From Glossina fuscipes (lineage: Eukaryota; Arthropoda; Insecta; Diptera; Glossinidae), in contig NW_023998414.1 in the NCBI RefSeq assembly GCF_014805625.2, forward strand, positions 20,740,590 through 20,804,589: 64,000 bases of DNA, given 5' to 3'. Made by a program: the position numbers and the translations under genes. Below are positions 12,150 through 24,922 of this stretch, in pieces. A model generated the notes under the pieces. That model was not told the DNA's origin. It saw nothing but the letters and a program-made list of their open reading frames with translations, and ran no database searches. Within the stretch, counting starts at the first letter, position 1. Every line of letters starts with the position of its first letter.

Positions 12150-12300
12150 AAATGGAAATGTCAAAACTGAGCCGCGCCCATCTAATATAATAGGGTATGA
12201 AAATGTAATTCTTTTTCTATTTTTTAATCTCTTCTTAGAATAGCGGTGACGATTATAAAAGACTCGGTCACTACCGAATGTAATTACCTTACTTGTTAAA
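12150..12300 (+). repeat. dispersed repeat A, 3'-end fragment
   Basis: Segment with CGCGCCCATCTAATAT, a T-rich middle, GCGGTGACGATTATAAAAGA and CGGTCACTACCGAATGTAAT. It aligns by eye with 41790-41890 and with the reverse complement of 8460-8570. Confidence 0.6.
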
Positions 12301-12364
12301 TTTTTGTCGTTAGCAAGGTTAGCATTAAAGCGGATAGCCTTCATCCCTAGGGCTTTAAGGCTAA

Positions 12365-12394
<30 letters not shown>
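12365..12394 (+). repeat. (TAA)n microsatellite
   Basis: Ten perfect trinucleotide units of TAA. Confidence 0.95.
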
Positions 12395-12395
<1 letters not shown>

Positions 12396-13004
12396 CCGTT
12401 AACGGGATTAGTTAATTTTTATGTTTATTAACTGCATTAAATATGTATGTGATTTTCATAGCGTTCAATATCGAAAGCCATAAAAACGTTATATTTAGGA
12501 GTTATCATCGATTTCAATTGATATTGAAAGCGATAAACCGACACCTCATCTCAAATATGTATTGAGAGTACTATTACATTTCGAACGCACATTGTATGCT
12601 AAAGATATCCTAAGGGAAAATGTCGTCTTACTACTAAGTGACCATTAAATATTTAGATAACTTCGATCAGCTTAAGGCTGAGCATTTCAATTTTATTAAC
12701 ACCTTAATATGTTTACTGAAATTGAACATCAATATGTACACACACATATATACATATAAACATATATTGTCAACTATATATTAAAATGTTACTTTTGTAG
12801 TTACGTGTTTGCCAAAAGTAATGAATATATTAGACTCACATTTGCATATACATGTGAAACGATTCCCAGAAAACTCTGAATGGTAGCATTTAAACCGTTT
12901 GTCACAAAAAATCGGTTCAAAATTAATTGTAGTATATAACTGCATAACTGAATATATGCAGCTGAAAACAATGAATGGGATGCGGCGTACCTTTATATAT
13001 ATAT

Positions 13005-13600
13005 ACCCTGCACCCTACACGTTTAATACAGTTGTTCATATAACGACTTTTCAAAATAAGTCTTTATATGGAAAGTGGTTGAAAAAGGATCCCCTATTTA
13101 AATTATTTCTAATAGCGTTCGTCCTTGGACCAAAACACATCGGTGTGCCAAATTTCATCAAAATATTTAGAGAAACTGCGACCTGTAGATTGAACACAAG
13201 AAAACAAGTCAGCTAGCGGGACAGACAGACAGACAGACAAGTTTCAATCAATTCAGAAAGTGATTCTGAAGGTGAGTTTACTTCAAATTGTAGTTGTACA
13301 CGTTATTCTTATGAAAAATATATTTCACCTTCCATTCATTTTCTTTTATAGCAAACAGTTTGGTATTCTGGTGGGAAGAACAACAAACGATGCAACAAAC
13401 GAACAAAAGTATAGAGAAGAAGAAGGTGACTTCCTCCTTCCGGAGTGATCTGACGCTCGATATAAAACCTGTCGTCATCCGTTAGCATCCAGCATTATTA
13501 ATATGGATAAGAATTTTTCCTAAACAAGAGGAAAAAATTCGCATCCTCATAAGTCCTTCTAAACGTTGCATACATCCATTGCACCAGCTCAGTACACAAC
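13005..13600 (+). repeat. dispersed repeat family B, interrupted copy
   Basis: 13005-13270 carries the family B blocks: a CACGTTTAATACAGTTGTTC-type start, AACGACTTTTCAAAATAAG, CTTGGACCAAAACACATCGG, a run of GACAGACA and TCAGAAAGTGATTCTGAA. The expected continuation (AAGTCCTTCT..GTTGCATACATCC) is found only at 13549-13576, so about 280 bases look inserted or diverged between. Other copies: 37960-38260, 46960-47250, and tails at 21375-21510 and 51235-51375. Confidence 0.6.
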
Positions 13601-14409
13601 ACAAATGGTGTGGTGTATAAAAAACCAAATTGTGATTCTTAACATCATCTGGGAATGAAGTCGTTACATCAAGCCAAATTAATAGTAGTGCGCTTAGAAA
13701 TGGACGCACCATTTGATTGAATTGATATACTGCTTCGAACTAAAGTTCCTGAGATGCGTACGGTGATGATGGTTCATTGTGACGTGTACCTTTAACTGCG
13801 GTAACTTTTTTTGCAACGCTCTGCCTATATTCGTAAAACGCTCGCCATGGCCTGAGAGTATAAGAAACCCAATCATTTTTCCTGCAAAAGTCATGTCAAG
13901 ATGTACAAAGGTTTTTTGTACGCAAAAAAAAAATTTCGTCGAGATATGTATATATTACCAATAGATTTCTTATTTCTAAAAAAAGGAAAGTTTAATGAAC
14001 TTTATTTACATTGAATTTACATATTATTTATCATTTTATACCGTTGATCACAATTATATAAATTACATCTGGGTTTGTGGTAAAAGATATATAATTTTAA
14101 GTAAATTAGTTCTAACTAAGATTAATTAACGAAAAATCTGAGATGTTTATATGATAATGATAAAATTATTAAATAAATTATAAGTTATGCTAAATTCAAT
14201 TAAAATATTTGCTAAAATTTAGAATTAAAAATATCTTTAAAATATCAACAGGCAAAACTAAAAAAAAAAAAAAAAAAAAAAATATTTTATTTTATGAAAT
14301 TGTAACGTAAATAAACAAACAAAGTCTTCGAACAAAGACTGGTTGAACTCTATTAATTAAATACACAGCTAGCTCAAGAAGTTTATATATTTTTTTTTCA
14401 TCGTTACAC

Positions 14410-14411
<2 letters not shown>

Positions 14412-14451
<40 letters not shown>

Positions 14452-14889
14452 CGATTTTTCATGTTCAAAACTGTAAAAGAAAGAGAGAGAGACATAATAC
14501 GATCTCGGCAAATTCATATTAAAAAAAGCATAGAAACTAATTTTTTCAACATATCATAACATAACATACATACGCATAGATAACATAAAGAAAGAATAGC
14601 AAAACGAAATTGTATTTATAATCGAAGCAGAGAACTATTTTAAACCACAGAAACTTTATAATTATTGAAATATTGACGGTGTCTTTCTTTTCTGTAAATC
14701 TTGTTTAATTTTAAAGCAACATGAACCGCATAATAGCCGTTAATGAAATTTGAATAATATAAAATGGGAAAATTGCAAAATTAATTAGTTAAAACAATTT
14801 CGCCTACAATTTAGAGAGAGTGAGAGAAAGAGAGAGAGAGAGAGAGAGAGATACATACATATTCCCTATTAGATATATTTTTAGCATGT

Positions 14890-14928
<39 letters not shown>
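14412..14928 (+). repeat. (AT)n and (GA)n microsatellite cluster in SLC41 3' flank
   Basis: Three arrays close together: (AT)n at 14412-14450, (GA)n at 14815-14851 and (AT)n at 14891-14928. They lie in the presumed 3' UTR or downstream flank of the SLC41 gene. Confidence 0.85.
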
Positions 14929-14929
<1 letters not shown>

Positions 14930-15360
14930 TACTCATAATTAATTATTAATGCGACTTTGTTTTGTTTAATTTATTACTTTCGCTTTTCTTCTTTTATAAA
15001 TGTCTGTCTCTATCTTTCGTTCATACAATTTCAAATTGATATCAATTTTTACTACAATTTCTTTTTTCTTGAACTAAATCTACATCCGTTTGAATAATAA
15101 TTTAATTTGAAGAGGATGATGGAGATACGGGATACTGGTTATGGCAAATAAGGAAAAGCATCCATAGTGCATTTTCTTGCTTCCCACTGTAATATATATA
15201 TTCTATGTCGTAAGGCGCACACAAATCTTTGTCTTATTACCGTTTCATACCTTTAAACGATATAATTGAAAAAGTATAAAAATATATTAGATTGGAATCG
15301 ACGATTTGTATCAATCAATCTCGCCAATACATATAAGGCTAACTGACTAACCTGTGCCGA

Positions 15361-17039
15361 TTAGTTGGCCGCATTTAAAAGATCTGCTCCGTATTCTCTG
15401 TTTATGGACAAGAGGAATAGAAAAGCCAATGCGAGAAAACTTGAACCTAGTAAATCACCTAAGGCAGTTAAATACGGTATTGAAGAATTATCCGGATCTA
15501 TTTTCCATTTCCACATCGCATGTACTATTATATGAGCGATGTATAGCAGTAGCATTATCTGTTATATACATATACGAAGAAGAAGATGAAAAAGAAGAAG
15601 AAGAAAAAGAAAGAGTTAAAAACAAGAAATATTTTTTACCTTTGACTTTTATTTTACTTACCTGTAATAAGCTTGCCGCAACGTACGTAAGAACAAAGGC
15701 TAACGTAATTGATGTTTGACCTATATGTATGTAATCGGCGACGAATATAAAAATTATATTTCCTGGAATTGACATACCAATCAGAATACGCGCCGTATTA
15801 GCGTAAGGCACTGTTATAAAAAAAAAAAAAAGAAACAAAAAATTCAAAAAATTTAAAAAACAAAAAAAAAGATAGAATTGATGAATTTACCTCCTTTAAA
15901 TAGAGCTCTCCAAGGGTACTCGAAAATTTTGGTATGCGGTGGTATAATACCAATAATCGAGGTTTGATGCAACATCGTTGATATCTTGCTGGCTTGCACC
16001 GATACCAAATTACCTCCGATGCCATTGATAATGGGCTGAAAAACCACAAAGCCATTAAAGATCTCTACGGCGGCATCAAGCACTAAACCACCGAGCCTAT
16101 GAAAAAGAATATCAACTTTAATACATTTATCGACTCAAATAATTGCGATAGTAATGCGCACCCACTAATGCATAAAGCTGAGAGGACTGGCACCCAACCG
16201 GTCTTCAATATCGGTCGTGTATATTTATTTTTCAATACAACAATTATCCATAGAGGCAATAGAAACATATAACAAGCTAAAACGACGTATGTTACCCATA
16301 ATCCATGTATCTCTATATATAAATAATTCAAATTTTTTGTTCAATTTATTATAATGAATTTATAGCATACAGTGAGTGAGTGGTCTTTGATTTTCAATTC
16401 ACTTACTAATGTGATCAAATAGTATTGAAGCTATGAAGGACAGCAGACTTATGGAAACGACGTCGCCGATTGATGCAGCCAACGGTGTCGCCATATTATC
16501 AGGATTTAAACGGTACTTTTGAGATAATAATATCACAGCCACTAACACAAAATCTATGAAAAGGAGAGAAATTTGCCTTTAAATAATTCTCTTTAGTTAA
16601 ATTTGATAAATTGTGTCAAACCTAAAACGAAGCATGACGAGGTTGCAGTAAACATGGCCGACGATGTCAGCAGCATGACGTGCTCCAATCTAAGGGGACC
16701 ATTCATAATCGCGCCAACCGAAATTGCAAATAATGAGACTAAAAATGACGCCACGGTTGCCTGCACTTGCACTAACGCTACATTGCCAACAATCATGCCA
16801 ATCACTTCCTTCCGCGAGCACATGTTACCCAAATTCACCTGAGTAGATAAACGCGAGGCTAAACACATGTCCAAATTGCCTTTCAAGCCTAGTAATGCTG
16901 GCACCAGTATAAAAAGTTCAGTAATTACATTAAACACTCGCCATTTCTATAATTAGTATACGTCGCAAAGGTAATGGAAAAAAAAAAAAAGAAAAGAAAT
17001 CGTTAAATATAATAAAATAGTAAAATACAAATATGCAGA

Positions 17040-17092
<53 letters not shown>

Positions 17093-20000
17093 AAATAAAG
17101 GACAGGAAGTACACGTTGTAAAGTAAGTACAGACGTCGACATGGATATGTTTGTGTGAAAAATTTCAATACGCAATCGAAGCCGTTTACCCATATCAGAG
17201 AATTTCCATTTAGTTATACCTATAAACACTGCTAACGCGGTCGAGTTAGTGCAATTAAAAAAAAAAAACTGTCACTTTTTACGCGCACAAATCTTTCTTT
17301 CCTTCTATAAAATGTACATATATATATATATATATATTGTGGTTGGCTAAAAGGCAGACAGAAAATTCATATCATATAAGTTAACTAAAATATTTGACAG
17401 CAGCACAGGATATCAAAAAAAAAACTCATATAATCGAGGCATCAAGAACTTGAAAGACCAATCAACATCACGAATATCATTAATAATTATTTTTATTCTA
17501 AACAGATGCAAAATTTCATATCGTAAAGCGTCATTATTAGTTCAGCTGCGCTTCGTTTTGTGTAACACAAAAATTCTTTCCTCGAAAGACAGACGAAAAA
17601 TGCAAAGAAGTTGTTTCGAAAACGAACAGAGTTTAGAATGTTGCCGAGAGCCTTTTGCATATTGGTACTATCTGAAAGTCATATGGATTTGTCAATAGTG
17701 ACGACATTTATATGTCATGCTATGAACTTTTTGAGTGCTATGCTATGCTTTGTGGTTTGCTTCGCTTCTATCAATAACGTGCGCCACTAATATCTTTTCG
17801 ATTCTTTGTCAACGACTTCCTGGCTCGCCTTATCATTTTCCTAAAAATTTAATACGTATTCAAATGTTGGTCTATTGCGTAGTGTCTTAATTTCATTAAA
17901 TTAAATGCTTACGAAGCATATTTTATCGAGTTGAAGGGTGTGTGTAAGTAAAGTAAAAACAATTGTTGTTCTTAAATTAAAAATTAAAAGTCGAGTATTG
18001 AAATGTCTTATTATCTAAAATTGGAAAAAAAGTAAGCAAATCAAATTAATTAAATTAATTAAATTAAATTTCTATAATATTTCCCTCAAACGTTTTTCAA
18101 TTAAATGATTTATTCAAGTACATCCCTTAGGTGCTTTTTAATTAAAATTTTTATTGCGTTTCGTTTTTATTATTTCAAATAATTAATATTTGTTCTTGTA
18201 GAGAGACAAGAACAGTTAGTTATCACGTTTTCACATTTATAAAATCCATCACCGTAATGCGAGGGAATTGGAAAACAAGTGCCAAAGATCTACATCTATA
18301 CATCTATACATTCTTAAAAAGCGTCAAATTCTCAATTGATTTAATGCTGTCCGTCTGTCGCGCTGTCAAATGGAGCTATCGTCTTCAAATTTGGTAAGGA
18401 TACTGCGACTTCTTGCAAACAGTTTCAATTTCGCATTGAAATTTGATCGCCATATCGGTCAAAGGCCATGATCGGTTTCAAAGGTGAAAACATTGGATCT
18501 TCACTACTTATTACTCATGGGCTAAACAACAACAACAATTTGTATTTTCTATTTTAAGATAAAGGTTACGGTTATAGAATTTTCAGATGCAAGTTTCTTA
18601 TGTATGCCACATCAGGTGATATATTAGATATATCCAATGCTCAAAACGCCAGCAAGCATAGGGGGATTGCAGATAACTATATGTATACATATATATATAT
18701 GGAATAATTGTCTGACAGTCACATACAGACACATCGTGAAAATTTTTTTCATTGCCTGTCAAGAATCTTTAATAATAATAAAAAAAGAATAAAACTAATT
18801 AGATTCTAAGAGTCGTTTTTTAGGGCCAATATAATTTATTTATTTACATTTTTTTTTATGATAACACGCCTTAATGAACAATAACAAGTAAAAAGAGTCA
18901 TTACCGTGTATATGTATGTGTATATGCGTATGTGCGAAAGACTGAAACCATTTTATTTGCACGAGCCACTCTTGAAGTCAGCTTTAACCCATTAAGAGAT
19001 TTTTTTTTTTTTTTTTTTTGTTTGCTATATTTTATTTTTTTATATACCCAGCAACGAACGATAAGCGGTATATCGGTTTTATCAAAACGTTTGCAACGTT
19101 CAGTAGGCAACTTCAGAGACCCCATAGCGTGTAATATATTCTTGATCAGCATTAAATTTTGAATCGACTTAAGCATGTCCGTTTGTTCATCTGGCTGTCT
19201 GTCCGTCTGTAGAATGTCTGATGTGGTCTCTTCACCGCAAACAAGTAGCTATCAACTTCAAATTTAGCAGAAACATTGGAAAATTTTGCACGCAGTTTCG
19301 TACCGAAAATGGGCCAAACCGATTGAAGGACACCACACTGTACCATATAAATTGAAAACACCTCTGTTTCTCATAAGGAATAAAAAATAGGTTTTTTGCT
19401 CATCCCTTATAAACTGCAGCAAATATATCTAAAAAAATTTGAGCGTATATTCTATGGGCGATGCTGTCCTCTGCAAAAATGGAAGAAATTGCCCAGTCCT
19501 ACCTAACATTATAGTCTATTAAAATTGATTGTTTTTTACAATATTTTCATAATTCGCCGAAACAGACTTCAAAACCCCCATAAAGTATATCGCCCGTTGA
19601 AAATTTGGAATGCATTTAACTATGTCGGTATGATCGTCTGATCGATTCTGGCCATTAGCGGAAATTTTCATTTTTCTTAGCCCCTTTTGATTCATGATTT
19701 CTATAATAAATATACGCATATGTATACACACATAAACGAACAACTGTCATGTCGAACGCAATTGTTCTTCCGTCAGCAGTCAGCAGGTAGTCTCTCTTAA
19801 CTGAAAGCTGAAATTTGTGACGATATTTTAAGAGAATATCTATCGGCATTATGTGTGCCATGCCATGCCCAGAGTAAAGCACTATTTATGGTTTACTGGA
19901 CCTGGGCTCGAATCCGGGTCTTACCGCTGAGCAAAGTTCAATTAGTTTACGTATTTTTAATGTGAAAGAAAAAGTTTATATTTTCAATGCTAACAACGAT

Positions 20001-22014
20001 TTTCGAAAACGAAAAAAAATTAACCGCAAATTCAGAAATAGTTCCGATAAACTCTTTAAACGATTTCTTAATATAATCAAGAAATCGTGAAGTAATAAGA
20101 AATTATTTGCGAACAAATTTCTTTACAAAGCATCCGAATGCTATTTAAGCTTATCACGGATAAGTATGTACTTCGTAATGTAAATACCTCTTCGTGTTTG
20201 ATAAATTTTTGATAAATCAAAAAAAAAAAAAAAATAAATAAATAAAAAATAAAACAAAATCTTCGGTGTATGCAAGAAAATATTGCACATATTTCATAAT
20301 TATGCTGCAGTGTCTTTTGAATGGCATAAGTGGAATTCCAAGGGTGTAAGTAACTCCTCAATGAGCAATCACTTTAGTTGTATTGTACACGTGGTAATTT
20401 AATTAATTAATTTTATATGTAGATACTTACTTCGACTCGGCCTAAAATGATGCCAGCACCGATTGTACCAATGCCTGCTAAAAAGAATGGAATAGAAACT
20501 TGTAGTAGAATCGCTGTCCATTTCTCTTGCTTGAGGCCTGGCCGATTTAGGGCTAACTTTTCATCTACATTGCCCGGTACGCCTGCAATATTGGAAGCAT
20601 CTGTACCACCACGGCCACCACCGATACCACCGCCGCCACTGCCGCCCGAGCCTGGATCTGGTTCTGAGGATGCTATGGACGTCGTGATGATAGAGCTTAA
20701 TGAACCGGTTGTCGAATGTGGTAGACCGGACAATTTTTCATTGTCGGTATCTTGAATATTTGTGTATAAATAAAAAGATTAAAAATGAAAACATATAGAT
20801 ACACACCTTCATACATATGTCTATATAATATTTGCAACGGATAAATAAGTAAAGTATTTTGTAATTTTTACAAATTTTAATGAAAGTTACTTCGGCATGC
20901 GTGCACTTTTATGTACATATTCGAGTAGATAAAACAAAGTGTTTAAAGTGTTTACACCTTTTTAAACCTGAGTTAACTCTTCTAGTTAATTAATTTAATA
21001 ATTATCTAGAGTCAGAGTGATATCCATATATAGTATAATTTTTAGATTTCATCTCGTTAAGTGGATTATGTTCACCAATCTGATTCGATGGTTGATTACC
21101 GTTCTACAAGTGACCAAAAACAATTCAAAATTCCCGAATATTAAAAAAAAAAAAAAAAAAGTACGCAAACGCATTGACAATTGTTTGGCTTAAAGAAGAA
21201 TTTCCAACACGCGTAGATACGTTTGCATTTAAAACAAGTAAATACACTAAGCTGGGCCACAGTCCATTATTAAATATCCTACGCCAATTTATCAGTTATT
21301 CATGTAATGAGTTTTCAAGGTAAGGCCTTATTATATATAATGCCTCATTAAGGCTAAGTTAATTAGGTTAAACATAAGCGAAGAAGACAAACAAGACAAG
21401 CCGACGGACATCCGAGCAGATAAGCTTAAATCGATTTAGAAAGTGATTCGGAGTGTATCGGCCAATCTATTTCAAGTCCTTCTGGATGTTGCATACATCC
21501 GCATAAACCTATAACAAAGATAAATTAGATAGCCAGCGATATTCAGCGAAATGTATTTGTTTTTGTTCCGAAAAAGAATGAAATAAATAATAAGGTAAAG
21601 ATTTGATGAACATATTATGATTAGTAAGGAAATGAATCACATATATAGACGCCGGTTGCATGCGCTTGTAGGCGATACCCATCACCATTTACTTAGTCAG
21701 CGAATTTTCTTTTGCACAATTTTACATTTCAAGTAGTGTTTGTAGTAAATAAGTTTCAATAAAACTGCAGCGACGAACCAAACCCTTAACGGTTGCCGTA
21801 TTATCCGGATAACGCAATATGAAGCATAACATAAAAGATATTTAGATATAAATGTGTTCACATTATGACAAAGATGAGATAATGATATGAAAGTGTGTCC
21901 ATGTTTTTGGTGGAAACTCACACTTAATCTAGATCTCGACCTATACTTAATATAGATTGCCTTTCTAAGTAGATAATAGGGTCGCTTTGTTTTCCTTTTT
22001 ACAATTCAATAGCA

Positions 22015-22045
<31 letters not shown>

Positions 22046-22256
22046 AGTGTATGTTTATGTGTCTTACTTAATCAAGAAAATTGATTCAGATTTTCTTTTT
22101 TTGATTGCAATCCACATTATTTTCACAACTACAAACCATGATAATATAAAAATTGATCTTTATTTGCATATATCTTATAGATAATTAGATAAAATTTCAT
22201 AAATTTTCTTTGCTTTGCTCCTTCATTTTTAAGCATCGCAGAACCGTAACTGATAG

Positions 22257-22311
<55 letters not shown>

Positions 22312-24418
22312 AAACGCACTTCACAGTAAACTTCTGACCAGTGCGTAGATTTTCTACATAATCGCTTCAATTCGTAGCATATTACATACAACGAAACTTT
22401 TAAATAATTTCTTATCAGAAAAATTAAAAAAAAATTGGTTTTTTTTTTTAACAATTTAACAATTTAGAAATTTTTTTTTTTTTTTTTAAATTTTAACCAA
22501 GTGCAATATGGAGAGTGAAATTTTCCCCTTGATGTATCCGGCGCTATTGGTGAAAAGCCTATCTCTATGGCACGAAGGAATTCTTACTGATTAGTTGCGT
22601 CCGAATTTATCGTATACACAATAACGAATATATCTCGAAAGTATTGTTCCAAGTAAAAGCAAATACTTTAGCGTAACTTTATCGAGAGCAGCAAGCATGA
22701 TGCGAAAGGTGTCATTGCCACGGTCATTGCCTTTACTTATTACTCTGTCTGTATAGAGTTATAAATATCCTTGTTTCCTCTTTTTTTGCTATTTCGTTAC
22801 ACTTAAAGTGTTCACGGGTGTTTCCTTAATTGACAGGTGAGGAATACAGATGGCAAACTTTTCACATGATATCTTCAAGGAAAGGGCAATGAGAAAGAAT
22901 ATTTAAAGATGTCTATAACGTATTTGGAAACTCTAAATAACTTAGCAAAATCCGTTCTGTTCATTCGAGTTCTTTTGCAATATTTGGATTGCGATAAGTA
23001 ACAAATTTTTTTTTTGGGTGTACGACCATTCATTCAGAGGATATTCCCTATACGCGCGAGCACGGTTATGGTCAGGAGGGATTATAGATAGAGAGGAATG
23101 GAAAGTGTAAGTGATAGTGTCTTTCTACGTTTCACTTAAGAATGGCAATACCACCGCTAATAGATTATTCTGGGCGCCGGAGAGTGTGATTAATAGAACG
23201 ACGATTCGCACACGATACGCAGGCAATTCCAGAACGAGCTTGTGAGAACACTGAGAAAGCCTTGGTGTTCTGGTAAACCACAAATTCATTCTCTCCGTAG
23301 AACACTTGTTGTGCGTGTACGTATACATAAGCACCATACAACACCCTACATTACGCCGATGCTCGAGGGTATCGAGAGTTTTCAAAACACTTTCCATGTA
23401 CCTTAAAGTTATTATTATTATTATTATTATTATTATTTTGTTTGCAAATTCACATTTTCCGCAGTTACATCGCGTGTGCAACAGAGCACCTTGAATTAAA
23501 GATACGTGAGAGAAGGCGAGAATCCCTTTTAAGAAATTCCTTCAAGGTAAAAAAAAAAAAACAGAAAAAGAAAACAAGGAATGAATTAAAAAATACCCTT
23601 TCTTAGAACATTACAGCGATGCGTTATCTCTCAAAACCTCTCTCTTATTATAACAAAATCTTGAGTTTTTAGCTTCAAAGCATTGAAGACTAAAAAGCAT
23701 TTCGAATAGATTTTCTATGCATTTGCAAAACTATGCTTAACTAAGACTTTTTAATAAGAGATTTTAAGCCACTGTCCCTCAAAGTTCTTTACACAGATCA
23801 AAGCGCGCATCTTTGTGCGTCATATTGAATTGTTTGATATCAAAAGACAAGAAAACCAAGTTGTTTTATAGGGTTTTTTTTTTTTTTTTTTTTTGCAAAG
23901 CTAATTGAGAATTGGAATGCGTGGATAATTGTATTGTCGTAGAAAATTAGTTAGTTAGCAAATAATATTCAAAAGCAAAAAATATGTTCGGTGCAAGTAT
24001 ATATAAATAAATTGAATTGGAAAAGCGATACACAAAAATACACAAAACATTAAGAGAATACATTTTTTTTTTTTTTATATAAAAGTTGCAAAGAATATGA
24101 TGATGAGAGATGCCGTTTAGCATGAAGGAAAGCAGTGCTTGCTCGCTTGCTTGCCTACTTGCTTGCTTGCTTGCTTGCTTGCTATGTATTTGCTATGATG
24201 ATGAGTGTATATTATATAAGAAGTAAATAGCAGAGAAAATTTATTTGTACATTTGGGAAATGAAGTTCAAACGAGAGAATATGTTTTTTTTTTTTTAATT
24301 CGTTTTCATTTTATTCCGCGCTAGTCAAAATAGTGTCAGACTCACCATTTCCAAATATGATGAACAATTTAAAATGGTCATCTTGCGTCTGTTGTTGCTC
24401 TTGTTGTTGTAGTTGATT

Positions 24419-24449
<31 letters not shown>

Positions 24450-24922
24450 GTATGATTATTTGGTGGCAGTGGCGGTAAAGTATTGCGATAGTATCCGTGT
24501 GGAACGCCATTGCTGCTGGTGTACGCATGTGGTGTCGTATGATGATGTATGATCTGATTGATGGCAGGTGAAAATGATGCTGTTGATGATGATTTCTGAT
24601 GAGGAGGTTCGTGTATATCTAATGCATAAACATCTAATGGTCTTCTAATTGTACTATTATTATTGCTATTGCTGCTGTGTGTGCTTCCAATTGGATCGTT
24701 AATACTACAATTAACACCTGCGCTGATATCTTTGTGCGTGTATATCGATGATTGTGATGTATTAGATTTTATTTGATCAAGATCATCGTTATTTCTTTGA
24801 TCATTTTCTTTATTGTTATTGTTATTGTTATTCGTTTCTTCGTGTTCTTGTTCTTGTTTATAATCTTCCAGTTCCTTCTCCTGTCTATCAGTAGTTTCAA
24901 TTTCTTTAATAGCATGCGTCAT
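15361..24922 (-). CDS. SLC41/MgtE-family magnesium transporter, eight coding exons
   Basis: Membrane protein that moves Mg2+ (family function). Exons in order: 24922-24346, 20750-20431, 16946-16622, 16553-16407, 16312-16162, 16096-15891, 15810-15662, 15558-15361; phases fit throughout and total 2073 bases, 690 residues plus stop. The two MgtE-like halves are clear: half one has [20 protein letters not shown] (313-332) and [14 protein letters not shown] (426-439); half two has [18 protein letters not shown] and [15 protein letters not shown] (646-660), with hydrophobic helices between. These P-D-N and A/L-G-D elements form the ion path in the family. Exon 1 encodes a disordered tail with an Asn run (31-37), a Gln run (159-168) and His/Pro-rich stretches; exon 2 adds a Gly-rich linker before the first helix. 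Exon 1 joins exon 2 in exact phase (G|AT gives Asp193). Some exon-intron ends, such as GG|GTGCGC at 16162, were chosen by homology. Probably the Drosophila CG33181 orthologue. Confidence 0.93.
17050..17090 (+). repeat. (AT)n array in SLC41 intron
   Basis: Long perfect dinucleotide run inside the 3.5-kb intron between SLC41 exons 2 and 3. A second short AT array lies near 17320. Confidence 0.9.
18340..18500 (+). repeat. dispersed repeat A, internal fragment
   Basis: Carries the CTGTCCGTCTGTCG block and the 'GCTATCGTCTTCAAATTTGG' block that follows the 5' third of family A, then diverges. Lies in the SLC41 intron. Confidence 0.45.
19035..19650 (+). repeat. dispersed repeat A, one long and one short tandem copy
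   Basis: From a TATACCCAGCAACGAACGAT start, the copy shows ATCAAAACGTTTGCAACGTT, CAGAGACCCCATAGCG, TTCTTGATCAGCATTAAATT, GCATGTCCGTTTGTTC and CAGAAACATTGGAAAATTTT, all shared in order with 41175-41700 and the inverse of 8460-9317. From about 19540 a second, more decayed start of the same family begins (CGAAACAGACTTCAAAACCC). Located in the SLC41 intron. Confidence 0.7.
19889..19935 (-). ncRNA. tRNA-like fragment with A-box and B-box, anticodon part missing
   Basis: Minus strand reads TTGCTCAGCGGTAAGA, close to a pol III A box / tRNA D arm, and 9-10 bases later CCGGATTCGAGCCC, close to a B box / T arm. In a true tRNA the boxes are 30-40 bases apart, so the anticodon arm is absent. It may be a SINE head or tRNA pseudogene with a deletion, or coincidence. 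No matching acceptor stem is evident. Confidence 0.3.
21375..21510 (+). repeat. dispersed repeat B, 3'-tail fragment
   Basis: Shows GATAAGCTTAAATCGATTTA, GAAAGTGATTCGGAGTG, TATTTCAAGTCCTTCTGG and GTTGCATACATCCGC, the ordered tail of family B. Lies in SLC41 intron 1. Confidence 0.6.
22261..22308 (+). repeat. T48 homopolymer
   Basis: Forty-eight consecutive T residues in SLC41 intron 1, among the longest pure runs in the window. Length is probably unreliable in the assembly. Confidence 0.95.
24137..24183 (+). repeat. (CTTG)n tandem repeat
   Basis: About eleven units of CTTG with two substitutions near the left end, just downstream of the SLC41 first-exon donor. Confidence 0.85.

Larger units (their letters stand above)
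10297..15360. other. intergenic spacer between two minus-strand genes
   Basis: Holds the presumed promoter and 5' UTR of HisRS (from 10297 upward) and the 3' UTR of the SLC41 gene (below 15361). Otherwise AT-rich with repeat fragments at 12150-12300 and 13005-13600, and microsatellites. No coding exon is supported; an open minus-strand stretch at 13780-13894 is discussed under rejected items. Confidence 0.55.

Noticed and set aside
13694..13894. Minus-strand frame reading MIGFLILSGHGERFTNIGRA
   Set aside because: It has an acceptor-like TTTTGCAG and a GTACAC donor, so it looks exon-like, but it is isolated between repeat fragments and I recognise no family. A blastp search would settle it.
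15354..15719. Plus-strand frame opposite the last SLC41 exons
   Set aside because: Shadow of the minus-strand coding exons and an adjacent purine-rich intron.
23125..23481. 118-codon minus-strand frame in SLC41 intron 1
   Set aside because: Contains an (ATT)n-encoded isoleucine run and no splice context; composition is that of intron sequence.
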